NCBI GenBank assembly: GCA_026545225.1
Contig: CM048845.1
Span: 74,394,033-74,458,032, forward strand
From: Cornus controversa
Taxonomy: Eukaryota > Streptophyta > Magnoliopsida > Cornales > Cornaceae
DNA length: 64,000 nt
Reading direction: 5' to 3'
A program made the position numbers and the translations under genes. The notes below the pieces were generated by a model. The model was not told where the DNA came from. It saw only the letters and a list, made by a program, of their open reading frames with translations, and did not search any database. This document shows, piece after piece, positions 45,906-57,944 of this stretch; positions within the stretch are counted from its first letter, which is position 1, and every line of letters starts with the position of its first letter.

Positions 45906-47000
45906 TCAGAGTGATGACCCCAAGCTCACCTTCTTCCCCATGCTTTGTTCATTCAAGTTGACCTCAATTAATTCTTCCATTGGTTCTGCATGTCGGACCT
46001 CTTCTTTTTCCTCCATCTCCTGTCCCTCAATGTTTAGGATTTCTGTTATCTTCCTCTCCTTTAGGGAGGTGGCATAACATTCTCTGGCTGTGATCTGATC
46101 TCCTCTCAGTTCCCCGACACCATGCTCCGTGGGGAACCGGACAAGGAGATGGTAGGTGGAGGTCACAGCTCTCATAGCATTCAACGTGGCCCTTCCCAGG
46201 ATGACATTATACGTGGTTGGGCAATCCACCACAAAGAAAGTCACCATCTTGGTGACTTGTCTGGGACTTGAACCAGCTGTAACCGGGAGGTCAATGGTGC
46301 CCAAGGGGAGGAGTTTCTCTCCAGAGAAGCCCACAAGTGGCGACTGAGTGATCTTGAGTTTGCTTCTTCCAATCTTCATCTGATCAAATGCATCTACAAA
46401 GAGGATATCTGCAGAGCTACCGCTGTCAATCAACACCCGCCTAATTGTGAAGTTGGTGATGGTTAATGTGACTTCGAGGGCATCATCATGGGGTTGCTGA
46501 ACTTTTTTGGCATCATCCTCTGAAAAAGTTATGACTTGGTCGCTCAATCGAGGGCACTTGGCGGGCGAATGGCTCACCTCCCCGACTTCAGAGAAACTCC
46601 TTGCTTTCCTAGTATGTGCTTTGCGAGCGGCGTTAGACTCCCCGCCCCCCGCTACTCCTCCCGAGATGACTCTAATTTCCCCTACTAGGGGGTTCTTGCG
46701 AGCTGGACCCTCATTTATATCCTGTGCCTGATTCTGCGTTTTCTGTCCTCCACCAGCCACAAACCTCCGCAACTGACCCCTTTGAATTAAACTCTCAATC
46801 TGCCTTTTCAAATCTATGCATTCATTGGTATCATGGCCATGATCGCGGTGGAACCTACAATACTTGTCACAAGATCTCCTGGCAGGATCAGTTCTCAACT
46901 TTGGAGGCCACGACACAGCCGGATTATCTTGGATGTGTAGGAGGATCTGGCCTATGGGAGCGTTTAACGGGGTGAAACTAAACCCCTTTTCACGACGCAC
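45906..47000 (-). pseudogene. Tat Gag C-terminus and aspartic protease
   Basis: This frame starts beyond a frameshift relative to gag; the GTG at its 5' end is not a true start. It opens with the Gag tail (FSFTPLNAPIGQILLHIQD) and a Cys/His segment CDKYCRFHRDHGHDTNEC, the zinc-finger equivalent of Tat Gag. A linker follows, then retropepsin with catalytic DSGSSADILF and YNVILGRATLNAMRAVTS. The product would be Gag-Pol polyprotein. A one-base-scale shift near 46964-47000 and the terminal stop break the polyprotein. Confidence 0.92.
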
Positions 47001-48286
47001 GGTCCTGTCACTTTGTTCCTGTGATACTCTATTGTACTTGGGGTTTTGTTCTTCTCTGCTTGGTTGTCCCCCCTCTTCCTGTCCACTTTTTTGTCACTAT
47101 CACCTTTTTCCCTGCGGGCATCAAGGGCGTCCTCGGCATTCATGTATTTCTGGGCCTTCACAAGTAATTCGGACATGCTTTTAGGGGGATGCTTAGAAAC
47201 AAAATATAGGAACTTGGAGGGTAACAATCCTCCCATGAATGCCGTAACGGCCACCTTGTCATCCAAGGCATCTACTTGTAACATTTCTCTGTTAAATCGA
47301 TTAATATAGTCCCGCAACGATTCTCCTTTAGCTTGCCTTACATTCAGGAGATAGGTAGCGGGTTTTCTGTGTCTCCGGGCAGCAATGAAATTGCCAACAA
47401 ATAGTTGGCTCAGCTCGTTAAAGGAACGGACAGTTGATGGCTTTAAACTATTGAACCAAGACCTGGCGGAGCCCTTCAATGTAGTGGGAAAGGTTCTGCA
47501 CATGATTTCGTCAGGTACTGCCTGAAGATGCATTAAGGCCTTGTAAGTTTCCAGGTGATCCAGCGGGTCCTTAGTCCCGTCAAAGCTTTCCACTGTTGGC
47601 ATCTTGAACCTGGGGGGCAGTGGACAATTCATTACCCCTGCAGAGAAAGGAAGGTTGGTTTGCTGGACCAAATCCTCTATCGTGGCAGGGCCTTTTCCTC
47701 TTATGGCATGGGCCATACTTTCTACCCTGGCTCTCAGGTCTTGTATTTCCATATCGTGGTAAGCAAGGGATGCTGAATCCCCATGGGGTTGGCTTCTCTC
47801 AGGAGGGATCGAACGGTTTTGATTCGTCCCGCCTCTTACGTGACTCTGGGCCGCGTCCTCCGTTGGTACTTCACTTTCTCTCCAACCGCCATTCTCCTCG
47901 GGATCAACAGTCCTTTCGTAACTTGGTGGCGGTATCGGCGCCACAGGAGGGAGGCGTTGCAGAATGGCCGCATTTTGTTGGAGCAGTTGGACCAGACTTT
48001 GGTTTAAGTTCTGGACCTGGTGCTCTAACGCTGCGACACGCCCTTGGTCGTTTGGGACTTCGGGGTGAGTCCCCATGAAGTCCGTCTGTCCAAGGGGCTG
48101 CGTACCTCCTTGTCCTGCGGGCGGATCGGCTGCCGGGTCCTGTGCATTTGGGGAGTCGGTACCGATGGGAAGATCCTGAGCTACCGGGGGGTCGCCTTGG
48201 CTAGGTAGGTCATGTACCGGAGGACCTTGGCCAACAGGGGGATCCTGTATGGCCGTGGTCTCCAATCCAGATCGAAGGTGCATCAT
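46964..48286 (-). CDS. gag: Tat retrotransposon Gag (capsid part)
   Basis: This is a continuous frame of 440 codons. I place the start at the first ATG after the primer site (the MM pair at 48286-48281); upstream in-frame codons run into the LTR and cannot be coding. It has a Pro/Asp-rich N-terminal half with a Gln-rich coiled segment (QVQNLNQSLVQLLQQNA). The capsid domain follows (FKMPTVESFDGTKDPLDHL, TTLKGSARSWFNSLKPSTV, GESLRDYINRFNREM, a Retrotrans_gag-type fold) and the tail is basic. It would form the particle that packages element RNA. It ends early by frameshift into GLVSPR, so the zinc-finger tail lies in the next frame. Transcription would start from the 5' LTR. Confidence 0.88.
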   Translation of the reverse strand: MMHLRSGLETTAIQDPPVGQGPPVHDLPSQGDPPVAQDLPIGTDSPNAQDPAADPPAGQGGTQPLGQTDFMGTHPEVPNDQGRVAALEHQVQNLNQSLVQLLQQNAAILQRLPPVAPIPPPSYERTVDPEENGGWRESEVPTEDAAQSHVRGGTNQNRSIPPERSQPHGDSASLAYHDMEIQDLRARVESMAHAIRGKGPATIEDLVQQTNLPFSAGVMNCPLPPRFKMPTVESFDGTKDPLDHLETYKALMHLQAVPDEIMCRTFPTTLKGSARSWFNSLKPSTVRSFNELSQLFVGNFIAARRHRKPATYLLNVRQAKGESLRDYINRFNREMLQVDALDDKVAVTAFMGGLLPSKFLYFVSKHPPKSMSELLVKAQKYMNAEDALDARREKGDSDKKVDRKRGDNQAEKNKTPSTIEYHRNKVTGPCVVKRGLVSPR

Positions 48287-48330
48287 GCTTCGTGTATGCT
48301 TTGGATAGGACAAATCGTGGGTTGGTTTCC

Positions 48331-48344
48331 CACAGACGGCGCCA
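48331..48344 (-). other. Tat primer-binding site
   Basis: The minus strand reads TGGCGCCGTCTGTG two bases after the LTR end. The first nine bases fit the 3' end of tRNA-Asp (family type TGGCGCCGTTGCC); the match then fades, so the primer identity is tentative. Confidence 0.7.
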
Positions 48345-48346
48345 AC

Positions 48347-48695
48347 TGATGATGCAAAAATCCGCCCCGATCTGGTCAAACACCAACCTGTGAAAAAGAC
48401 AAGAGAAGAGTGATCGAAAGGGCACCGGTGCAGTGCCGGCCGAACACGCTCCGACGACCAAGTTAGAAATCGGAATGGTGTTTCAAAGAATGTAGAGGAA
48501 CTCAGAGGGTATTTTCTTCGTACCTGGCATATGAATCGCCCCTGTATTTATAGCAGTGAAAACGAAGCCGTGTCATAGTAAGGGACTGCCTCTTGGAGAT
48601 AGAGAAGTCCCGGTAAAAATAGACTTTCTGTCCATATCAGCTTGGGCCCATCACTTACGCTACACGTTTCATCCTTTTAGTCAACCACTCTATCA
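48347..48695 (-). repeat. Tat element 5' LTR
   Basis: A 349-bp LTR that reads as identical to 36506-36854 and is bordered by CCTAG. The minus-strand TATA-like CTATAAATAC at about 48544-48553 is the likely promoter for the genomic RNA. Confidence 0.93.
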
Positions 48696-48700
48696 CCTAG

Positions 48701-51640
48701 CAAGTGTTAGATTTGAAGATCAAGCCCTCTTGGGTGCAAACAATTCTTTGGAAGCGGGTGTGTGTACTAAGTAGGAAAAAAAAATGTTTCACATTTCATT
48801 TCAATGAGGTGTATTCATTTAGAACTAATAAATTATTTAAATTCTTTTTACTTTTTTCTATTTATATTGTTTTACAAATATGTAATTTCAAGAATTAAAG
48901 GTAATTTTATGTAAATTAAATACTATTATAGTAAATTTAAAACCATGTTACACATAAAAAAAAATATATAAAAGTGTATCACAATAGTATAAATTTTTCT
49001 TGAATAATTTTTTATATAAGAAAATGACATTAATTATATATCTATAAAAAAGGGCAATATTAGAAGAAACCTAATGGTAGTGAAATTATGAACTTAATTA
49101 AAAATATTATCTAAAAATAAGACTTAGTTGTAGTAAAAAGAAATTAGGACTTACTAGTTCTTACTATTGAAAAATTGAACTAGTAGGTAATTTTTCCCTT
49201 TTATTTTCTGCTGAAAATGGGTGACAAAGATAAGGAGTCGTCTAGTGTGAAGATATGATGATAAAATTAATGGATCCCTTTATTTCCTACCATTTACTTC
49301 TTATTCTATTTTCCTTTCCCTTTTTCTTCTCCTAAATAACTTTTTTTTGTTATATAGTATGAAGGGTGAAAAAACATGGTTGTCGCTTTCCATTCCATTA
49401 TAACTGTATATTCCATCATACATTTTTTCCATTAAAAAAATATATGAAAAATGATACTTAAACCGAAACCCTTAACCTATTTCATAAATCTACATGTTTT
49501 CGGCCATTAAATGAATATACATAGGATGTACGTGGGTCCCATGTTAAACCATCTATTAGTTATAAATATTTCCGTTTATGTAATCGGTCCGGAGCTTCGG
49601 TTAGTATAGCACGGTCCAAAAAATATATGTTCTCCTATCAATTACTTTTTGGCAGAGGTTCCAAATTCTCGAACTTGTTCGAATTTGTCCCTTAATTAAA
49701 GACGGTTGGGTGAGTGTTTTAAATAAATGAGTCAATCTATTAAATAAAAAAGAATGTAATTAACCGTGGAAGCAAACTCAAAAAGTGTTATTTATATAAA
49801 TGGTCTATTAAATTAAAAGAATGTAATTAATGACATGAGCAAACGCTGAAAGTGTTATTTATATAATTTTGAAGGAGCCAAATATAATTTTTTTTAAAAT
49901 TTAATACTTAAAGAAGAGGGTGACTAGTGATTCTTTTTAAAAGTTAGGGGAGGCCATGGCCCCCTTGGTCCCTCTTAAGGGCCTCTCTTGTTCAGCGAGT
50001 TGTTAAGGTATCCACTTTCAACTCACTTAAACTTAACTATTTTTTGAAATGTGCACTGATACTCTCTCCTCTCTCCGTAAACTATTTCAACTCTCTCGTC
50101 ATATATTTTTAGGTCAAACTTTCTCTCTCTCATAACAACAATGTTATATAGATGTGTATATATATAAACACATATAGTTGGACACCCTCTCTCTCTCTCT
50201 ATATATATATGTATTATAAAGTGTGTCTTCAAACTTATATAATGCTTGCTTTAGTTTTTTTTCCTGAGTAATATGCGCTTGGAAATATATATTACGCAAT
50301 AGTGGATATATTATAATGGCCTTTGTAATTAATTTCATTGGGCAGTGTGACATTATAATGGCTTATTGAGTGCAAACAGTATATATATATATATAACTTC
50401 CAGCATTGTAAAAAAAATAAGAAATAAAAATTTGTATGCAAAAAGGCTTCGAAAATTCAAACACCTACGTTAAATGCAGAACACTTATATCTACATAATA
50501 AATTACTTTCCATATATAAATTTCATAACTCCACCAACCCAAAATCAAATTTCATAATTCCACCAACCCAAAATCAATATTAGTTGGTAAGTAGCTCAAA
50601 TTTTGGTCTAATCCCAATGTATTCACAACAACTTAAGCTCGCCCAAATAAATTGCGAAATAAGAAAAAAAAAAAATAGAAGAAAAAAGTTTTTTTTTTTC
50701 AAAGTCCATGTACATCCCGACAACAGAGTCTTCAGCAATTAATAACGAAACTTGCATGTACTTTCAGCGCCATGGAGCCCACTTGCATTGGTAAAAACTC
50801 AAGCTAATGTTATCATGTTTTTTGAGAGAAATAAAAATACAATTATTATTAACCAAACGAAATTTTGAATTGTTCCCTTAACTTTTGAGAGTCTTCACTC
50901 TCAATTCAGAAGAATTGACTTTGTATAAGTGAAGTAGCTGAATGAATGCTATCTTTTTGTCTTAATACTCGTATAATATGAGTATGTGTCTTTACTACTC
51001 AAGAATTGTCTCTAGAGGAAGTTCACAGCGACAATAGATAAATGATAATTTTTTTTGAATTTAGCTTATTTTGATAAAAGTAAGTTTGTTTGAACTTTTG
51101 TCAAACACTTGATAAACTTTTGTATTCAACAAGTTGAAGAATTTTTTAAGTGCAGTTATAAGATGAAGAATATGTTGATTATTCATTATATCCAACAAAT
51201 ATTGTGCAACAAGAATAGACAATTATATAATAAAAAAACTAATCAACATTCACAACACAATCTATATAATTCATTCATTCATCCCATCCTCCTCGTATGA
51301 AATATTTAAACAACATTCATTAATTAAACAATTATAAAATAAATTCTAACAAAATAAAGGAGTAAACCTATCAAAAGGATACTTAAGTAATTACCTATGG
51401 ATATGATGTAAAAAGTAAAACTTACATAGACAATTAATCAAGCACTCCAATAGTATAGAGTGCTACTATTTCATTCATAAAATGGTTCATTAGATAAGAA
51501 ATGAAATGAGTTAAGTGGATATATGTTTATCAATACTAAAATGGAATTAAAGCTCATAGAGACATTTCATTAAATATATGGTGTGCAATATCTCTATACA
51601 ATTATACTCTTCATATCTATTCAAAACATAAGACATTTAA
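48701..51640. other. Gene-free region right of the Tat element
   Basis: The bases after CCTAG (CAAGTGTTAGATTTGAAG...) continue the pre-insertion sequence left of 36506 (GGTTGGCTCAAGTGGATAAAC...). GGAGGCCATGGCCCCCTTGG at about 49943-49965 is a right-end remnant of a hAT-like element related to that at 12203-13250. (CT)n and (TA)n tracts lie around 50178-50210 and 50381-50395. No gene supported. Confidence 0.5.
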
Positions 51641-51649
51641 TAAGAAAAA

Positions 51650-53560
51650 TGAATATAATAATGTAAAGAGAGTAAGAATAGAGAAATGCAAACATTGACA
51701 CCAAGATTTTTACAAGGTTCAGAACTCCATCCTACGTCCTTGACTCGAGAGCACCTCCCAAGAATTTGCCCAAATCCACTATGGGGCTTCCCTTACAGGT
51801 GGAAAGCAAATTGTACATCATATCACTTATTTGGTGGTGAAACACCTTTTCTCTTTTGATAACTAAGAGATAACCATTCTCACTCCTATGGGTAGAGAGC
51901 ATTACGAAATTCGCTGATTATTAGGTTGAGTAAAACATTTCTCTTTTTGGGACTTAGAGAGAATCCTTACAAAGCTTTCCCAAGCTACCAATGCCAAGAG
52001 AACCTCTTGGTCTTATTCTTTCAAGAATAAGAAGAATTGTATACAATGAGTGTCTCTCAAATAGACAAGATATACATATTCAAAGCTCTCTTAAATCTAG
52101 AATTATAATTGATGAATCAATAAGAAAGTTCAACTTTAGAATAATGAATGAAATACCACAAATGAATTGATCTTTGGAAGAATATAATTAAGTGTGGTGA
52201 CTATCTCTATAGAATATGAATTCTGAGCTTAATGATAGATTCAACCAACAATAAATGATCAACTATGGGTGTAGTGGTCTATCACACATGAAAAAAACAT
52301 ACAAGATATATTTATAGATCCAATTTAAAATTTAGCTATTTGGAGAAATTTGGGTTATATTTGGAATAGTCAAACTAGTCGTTATATTAAATTTGGAGAA
52401 AAGCAATCGACTATTTGTATAAAGCAATAGAGTATATCTGAACCTTCAAAATATCATATTCAGTTTGCCAGAAAGAGTCGACTTTCTCAAAACAATAAGT
52501 TAACTATTTTACAAAATTTCATTAACGAAAACAGAAAGATAGTTGACTATATAAAGTGAAATAGTCTTCTACTTTAGTGCTTAAAAAATGCCAAAAACAT
52601 GTTGCTTGAAAAAGTCGACTATTCAGGTTTAATAAGTCGACTGTTTTAATCCCCATTTGAAAGACAACTTGTTAAAGCATGAATGAGATCAAAACCTCAA
52701 CGACTGATGAAAAACAACTTCATTAAGATCATGTCATATTCTAAAATGCTAAGAACTAATCATAGATACTAAAATGAGATGTATGTGATCTTAGAATCAA
52801 TTTTTGATTATGAGTTGAGTTCTCTGAATGTTTGAACCTCCTTAAAATTAACAATAACCTTATGAAATAAATCAATTTGATCCAAAGTCTTTGACTTCAC
52901 AACTTCACTAAATGTGAATATTTAGTATCTAAAGATATTTTCAATTGGAGATCATCTCAATATTACTTAAAACTTTTCATGATTTAACATATAAGTTCAA
53001 AGCCTTATTACTCTCACTCTTAGACACAATTCCAAATGATATGATTGAAAGACATGGTCCTAATTATGACTTAATAGTTAAGTTCTTTCAAAGCTTGTGA
53101 AAGCTTGAACTAACTCAACCTTAGTAAATGCCTGATAATATTATAAATGAATTTCATGATCTATTACTTATGGTCTAAGGACTTATGAATGATATGTATT
53201 GGTCCTAGATCTCTCATGTGAGTATATCAAAATAACTTTATAAAGATTACCTATACATTCACAAAGACTAAACTACCCAATTTTTAATGTCTTCGTTGAT
53301 CTTGATGTGCATGGGGTGAAAAGTCTTCTTTCTTTTGATTCTATTGCCTTTATCCTTTTGCAATATCTTTGATATGAGCTTTGGGACATAGATGAGCGTG
53401 ATCAATGTGAGCTTTGACTACCTTTGCAAGTTTTCATTGATTCTCTTGTCTTACTTTGAGTCTTGTCAGAATGTAACTTGTTTAAGCACAAACTCAAGTA
53501 CACATTAAATCCTAACACTCACAATATTTTGTTATCATCAAAATACCTAAGATAACCTTG
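51650..53560 (-). repeat. Non-coding LTR-like repeat, inverse relative of 31.5-32.9 kb
   Basis: On the minus strand it starts near TTTTGATGATAACAAAATAT (about 53525-53546), as does the 31490 repeat, and it contains AGTCGACT-type words at 52380-52645. Toward its other end, GCAAACATTGACACCAAG... ACAAGGTTCAG is typical of plant LTR-type repeats. Borders are approximate and no target duplication was read. No coding capacity. Confidence 0.5.
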
Positions 53561-53809
53561 GTTGGAAACCTTGCTTTAAGAGTCTTCCCTTTTAACTTAG
53601 CTTACTATTAATGACATATTTCACATTCAATGAATATTAGGTTTTTAATGCCACAATATTAGATAGCCGAGCACAAAAAAATTATATTTCACATTATCTT
53701 TGCCTTACCCAATTAATAGATAGATAAAGTTTCTCTTATCCAGGTTGTGATTTTTCGAGAGAGAAAATTGAAGTTGTGAATTTAGATAGAGATATTTTTA
53801 AAAAATATA

Positions 53810-54230
53810 GTCGAACTTGCGGGTTGACCCGCCGGGTTGATAATGAGTTATTGGCTCGTTTATGGCCCACCCATTTATGACCTTCCCAAAATCCGTCTAA
53901 ACAAGCTCATTTGGCACCCCTACTTTTTAGCTACAACACCTATGTCACCAGTGTGCCGGTTACTTTCTCTCTCTCTTTCTTTCTCTCTCACACAAACACA
54001 CACACACATAGGGCTGCAACTCGGGCGGGTCCAACTCGACCCAGCCCGAAAATTTTTAGGCCTGGGTTGTGAATATTTAACTTCAGGACGGGCCCAGGTT
54101 AAAATTTTGGAACCCGAATTTAATTCGGTCTGGGCTCGGGCTGGTATGAATCCCAACCCAAGCCCGACCTGTAATACGAACCCGAACAACCCAAATTATG
54201 AAGCTAATATATATATAAAGAGTCGAACCT
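53810..54230. mobile_element. Remnants of hAT-like ends
   Basis: TTTGGCACCCCTA at about 53911-53922 matches a right hAT terminus (inverted TAGGGGTGCCAAA) preceded by GGGTTGACCCGCCGGGTTG. About 90 bp on, TAGGGCTGCAACTCGGGCGGG begins another terminus-like block with GGCCTGGG/GCCCGGGC words. Between them lies a CT/CA microsatellite. Neither has a clear partner or duplication. Confidence 0.4.
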
Positions 54231-54439
54231 TGGCTTAAGCTATTTTTTGTAAGCACTCAAACCATAATGCCAATGCTTTATTTATGTTAATATTACACCA
54301 ATAATTATATTTAATGGATTTCTTTAAGAAAGCTAAGCACTCTAACGAAAATACAAAAATACTAGAATAATGATATAAGATTTTTATTTTTACTTATAAT
54401 ACTTTAGCATTAATATTTATTAATTTATTTTAAAATTTA

Positions 54440-55836
54440 AAAAATATAAAGCTTAATATTGTAAATTTGTTTTAAAATGTCAAAAACATGTAAACATATA
54501 TGATGGGAGTTCTTCTACCACTTTTTCACACTACTTGTTTTCACGTGTATTATATATAAATTTTTTATCTTCTAATATATTAGATATAGTATAAATTTTT
54601 ATTTATTTCATTCTTAAATCTATTAAAAAACAACTACTCACTTTTTTAATAAAGACATGGACATGCAATTTATAAATCAATCATTACTTATGCTAAATGG
54701 TCTCCAATAATAAATTTCACTAAATTAATTAAAATTCACTAAAAACTTATGTCTATCAAATTCATGCGATAATCAATTTTGTTATATTACACCAATGTGG
54801 GCTTGATTATGTCATACTTGACCATGACCTTGCTTGCATGTGATTGGTGAGCCAGTTATATATTATATATTCTTCTATTTTATCACAATTTGATTAATTA
54901 GTCAATTGTCTAAAAATCAATTAGATTAATTGATGAGTTTAAATCATTTAATCTAAACATCTAGTTTTATAATATTGAGTTGTTATATAGTGTCCCGAGA
55001 TATATAGTATAACAAATAACTTTTATAAGTAATATAAGTTAAACTATTTTCTTCTATTTTGTAAAAATTTGATTAATTAGTCAAGTGTCTAAAAAATCAA
55101 TTAGATTAATTGATGAGTTTAAATTATTTAATCTAAACATCTAGTTTTATAATATTGAGTTGTTATATAGTGTCCTGAGATATATAGTATAACAAATAAC
55201 TTTTATAAGTAATATAAGTTAAACTATTTTCTTCTATTTTGTAAAAATTTGATTAATTAGTCAAGTGTCTAAAAAATCAATTAGAATAATTGATGATTTT
55301 AAATCATTTAATATGAACATCTAGTTTTATGAAATTAAGTTGTTCTTTATTAACATATAATAATTATAAGTAATATAAGTTAAACCATTTTCTTTTATGA
55401 AATTAAGTTTTTATTTAATTTTTATCATACTAAATAAAAGTTGTTATATACACTCTTTTATATTGCATAAATGCTTGTTTACAAAGAGCAATAGTGTATG
55501 AGATTAATCAACAATAAATCAATTTTAAGACAAGATAAAGTTGAATTGAAGATTAATATAACACTTACAATTCAAATCAATAGTACAACCAAGATTTAGA
55601 TTAGCTTGCATGATTTATACATCAATTAATAGAGATCCCCAATTGAAATGTAAATAATCTACATAACATACTTATACACATTTTATTCCTAGCTTTACAA
55701 TACATACGTACATATATCTCACAAATCTGAAAGATAACCAAATGGAACTGACTGATGATCACTCTAAAAGTACGGATCTCGTTTCCGACAATCCAACTAA
55801 CTTTCTAACTTTTCAAGATTTTTTTCTTCTTGCTGT

Positions 55837-55870
<34 letters not shown>

Positions 55871-56540
55871 TGTATCTCCGTTCTAATGTCTTCTTTCGAT
55901 TTCTTATTCACTCTATGTGAATACACAACATCCAATTGTCATTGGGATTAGAGCTGACTTTGCCCATGAAAGTAATAAGTAACAACTCATCGTACAACAT
56001 TTACAGTGTCCCAATTATAGTATATTATTCTAATTAGTTAGTCATATGTCTAAAAACTCAATTAGATAAATTAATGGGTTTAAACCATTTAATCTGAATA
56101 TTTAATTTTATGAAATTAATTTTTTCTTTAGTGTCCTAAGATATAAAGTATAGCATATTAGTTAAAGTAACATAAGTTATACCACTCCTTTATTTTTTGT
56201 CAATAATACTTCAATATTAATATATATTAGAATGTTTGAGTGAGATTATTGTTTTTATTTGATTTTAAGATAGTGAAAATTATGTCATTGATTTAGTTAA
56301 TAATATAATTTATAACGTTTGTTTGTTATATTTAAAGGGAGTAAATATTATTGTAATTTAATTAATGTTTTAAACTTATTTTAATAAATGGTCCAAACTT
56401 TAAGTTTTATATATTAAATATTATTGTTGCATTTTATATAATCAAAGGACATTGATGGATAGGTGGCTGGAGTGCATTACTAGATTTGAAGTCTCAAGAG
56501 GAATGAGGTTCGATTTCTCATTATATACTCTCCTACACAC
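54440..56540 (-). mobile_element. Second, inverted copy of the 22.4-kb hAT family
   Basis: TTTGTTTTAAAATGTCAAAAACATGTAAAC (from 54468) matches the inverted 23.95-kb region of the intact hAT element. CCACTCCTTTATTTTTTGTC (from 56187) and TTTATTTGATTTTAAGATAGTG match the inverted 22.7-23.0 kb region. The copy therefore lies in the opposite direction. It has expanded 180-bp tandem units and no readable terminal repeats; its right side is cut near 56564 where the Athila LTR begins. A (TA)n tract lies at 55839-55868. Confidence 0.7.
54871..55392. repeat. Tandem repeat, three ~180-bp units
   Basis: Units start at 54871, 55050 and 55230 with TCTTCTATTTT, and each continues GATTAATTAGTCAA, TTGATGAGTTTAAATCATTT, AACATCTAGTTTTAT and GATATATAGTATAACAAATA. 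Units 1 and 2 are nearly identical; unit 3 is shortened. A diverged unit lies at about 56030-56190, and two inverted units lie in the hAT element at 22983-23240. AT-rich and non-coding. Confidence 0.9.
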
Positions 56541-56564
56541 AAATTGATATATGTATATTGTTAC

Positions 56565-57939
56565 TGATAAGCGTTGAATGTTATACATTCTTGTGTCTTT
56601 ACTTACGTGTTTTAATTCTATACTATTGTATTATTTTTACGTATTTTCATGTTTTTTATGATTTCATGTTCAAAGTCAAAATTCGGAGTAATTTGACTCA
56701 TTTATCAGTTCAAAAATGCATTCCTATATCCGATCGTAATTCATTGAAGGTCTATATTAAAGAATAGTGAATGACGTGTCAAGACCGGAGTTGGGAAGCT
56801 AAAGAGTTAAAGAATTACAAAGCAAGAAAGTTCAAGGTATCGACCTACTTCGATACATCGAAGCTTCGATGACATCGAAATTTCCAACAGAAGATATTAT
56901 TTTGAAGATATTTTCTCCGCTTGGCCATTTGTCTAATTTCTTCCAGAAGGACCCTTGCACGAATTTTCTGTGATTTTTTTGAGCCTCAAGTCAAATATAT
57001 ATGGATGAAATATGTAATAGATAGACATATCCCTTTTCTTATAAGAGAGAACAAATAAAGAAATTCTAAAGAGAGAAAGTAAAGTTCTAGAGAGGGAAAA
57101 CTCAAAAGAAAGCTTTGCAAGGCCTTGAAGATTATTTTGAGCATGGATTCACATCTATCTATGGAGTGCCTCCAGTCCACCATGATCAACTAACTCTTTC
57201 TCTGGGATTTGGACAAAGCCCTAGCTTGTAACTATGTTCTAATTTTAGTAAATTAGGATTTTTGTGTATATGTATCTTGCCTTGAACATTATATAAATAT
57301 AAGTTACAAATTCCATATGTTCATTTGTTGAAATATATCTTTCTTATCTTAGAATGCTTAATTTCCTTACTTGATCTTCAAACACTTGTAGTTCCACAAG
57401 GACTACAAGTGATGGCTTGGTACTATTTTTCATTTTCACATGCATAGCTAGATTTGCATAGTCCATGCTGATAGATGGTAAATTAGCTACACTTAGTTAA
57501 TTAGGTAAATAGGTAGGTATAGAATTTGTATGTATCGAAGATGGACTATAGTATTTTAAGGTGCATGTATCCTCTTGACGGTGACATTATAGGCCATAAG
57601 TCAAATGCACCATTTAGTGCACATTTGCATAAACATCCCGGTTTATTATAAGTTGGACATGTTATAAGGCTAGTGGTGAAGTCTCAACCCTAGTCCTCTA
57701 TTCTCTCTCAACTATGTCAATTCAATTATCATTTATTCGTTTAAAGTAGAGTAAGCAAACAACCCAAAACTTGTTTGTAAGTTAAACGAGAAGCAACCTT
57801 CGATCTTTATCAAATTATTCCTACGTAGTCTCTGTGGGACCGACACCTTCAACTTAGAACCCTATCCTTCAAGGATTCATTCTATTGTGAGTGGTAAAAT
57901 ATAAAATATAAATTTGATATGCACATAAGGGTCACACCA
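56565..57939 (+). repeat. Athila 5' LTR
   Basis: It begins TGATAAGCGTTGAATG and ends at GGGTCACACCA, six bases before the primer site. At about 1375 bp it is close to the 1390-bp solo LTR at 43965-45354, which shares its start. The CTCTGTGGGACCGACACC segment near its end is typical of Athila LTRs. The frame at 56558-56767 is not a gene. Confidence 0.78.
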
Positions 57940-57944
57940 ATTTC

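Larger units (their letters stand above)
36506..48695 (-). mobile_element. Tat-lineage Ty3/gypsy element with three LTRs (12.2 kb)
   Basis: It is flanked by a perfect 5-bp duplication, CCTAG (36501-36505 and 48696-48700), and three 349-bp LTRs lie inside. In minus-strand order: 5' LTR (48695-48347), primer site, gag, protease, RT, RNase H, second RNase H, integrase, an oppositely oriented extra gene, middle LTR (38063-37715), a second ~0.84-kb copy of the region next to the 3' LTR, and the terminal LTR (36854-36506). Dual RNase H and an antisense ORF between pol and the 3' LTR are marks of the Tat lineage (Retand/Ogre relatives). The outer LTRs read as identical, so insertion was recent, yet pol is disrupted by a solo LTR, stops and a frameshift. 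Confidence 0.92.

Noticed and set aside
46507..48078. Plus-strand frames opposite Tat gag/protease
   Set aside because: Antisense shadows of a frame with clear Gag and retropepsin motifs.
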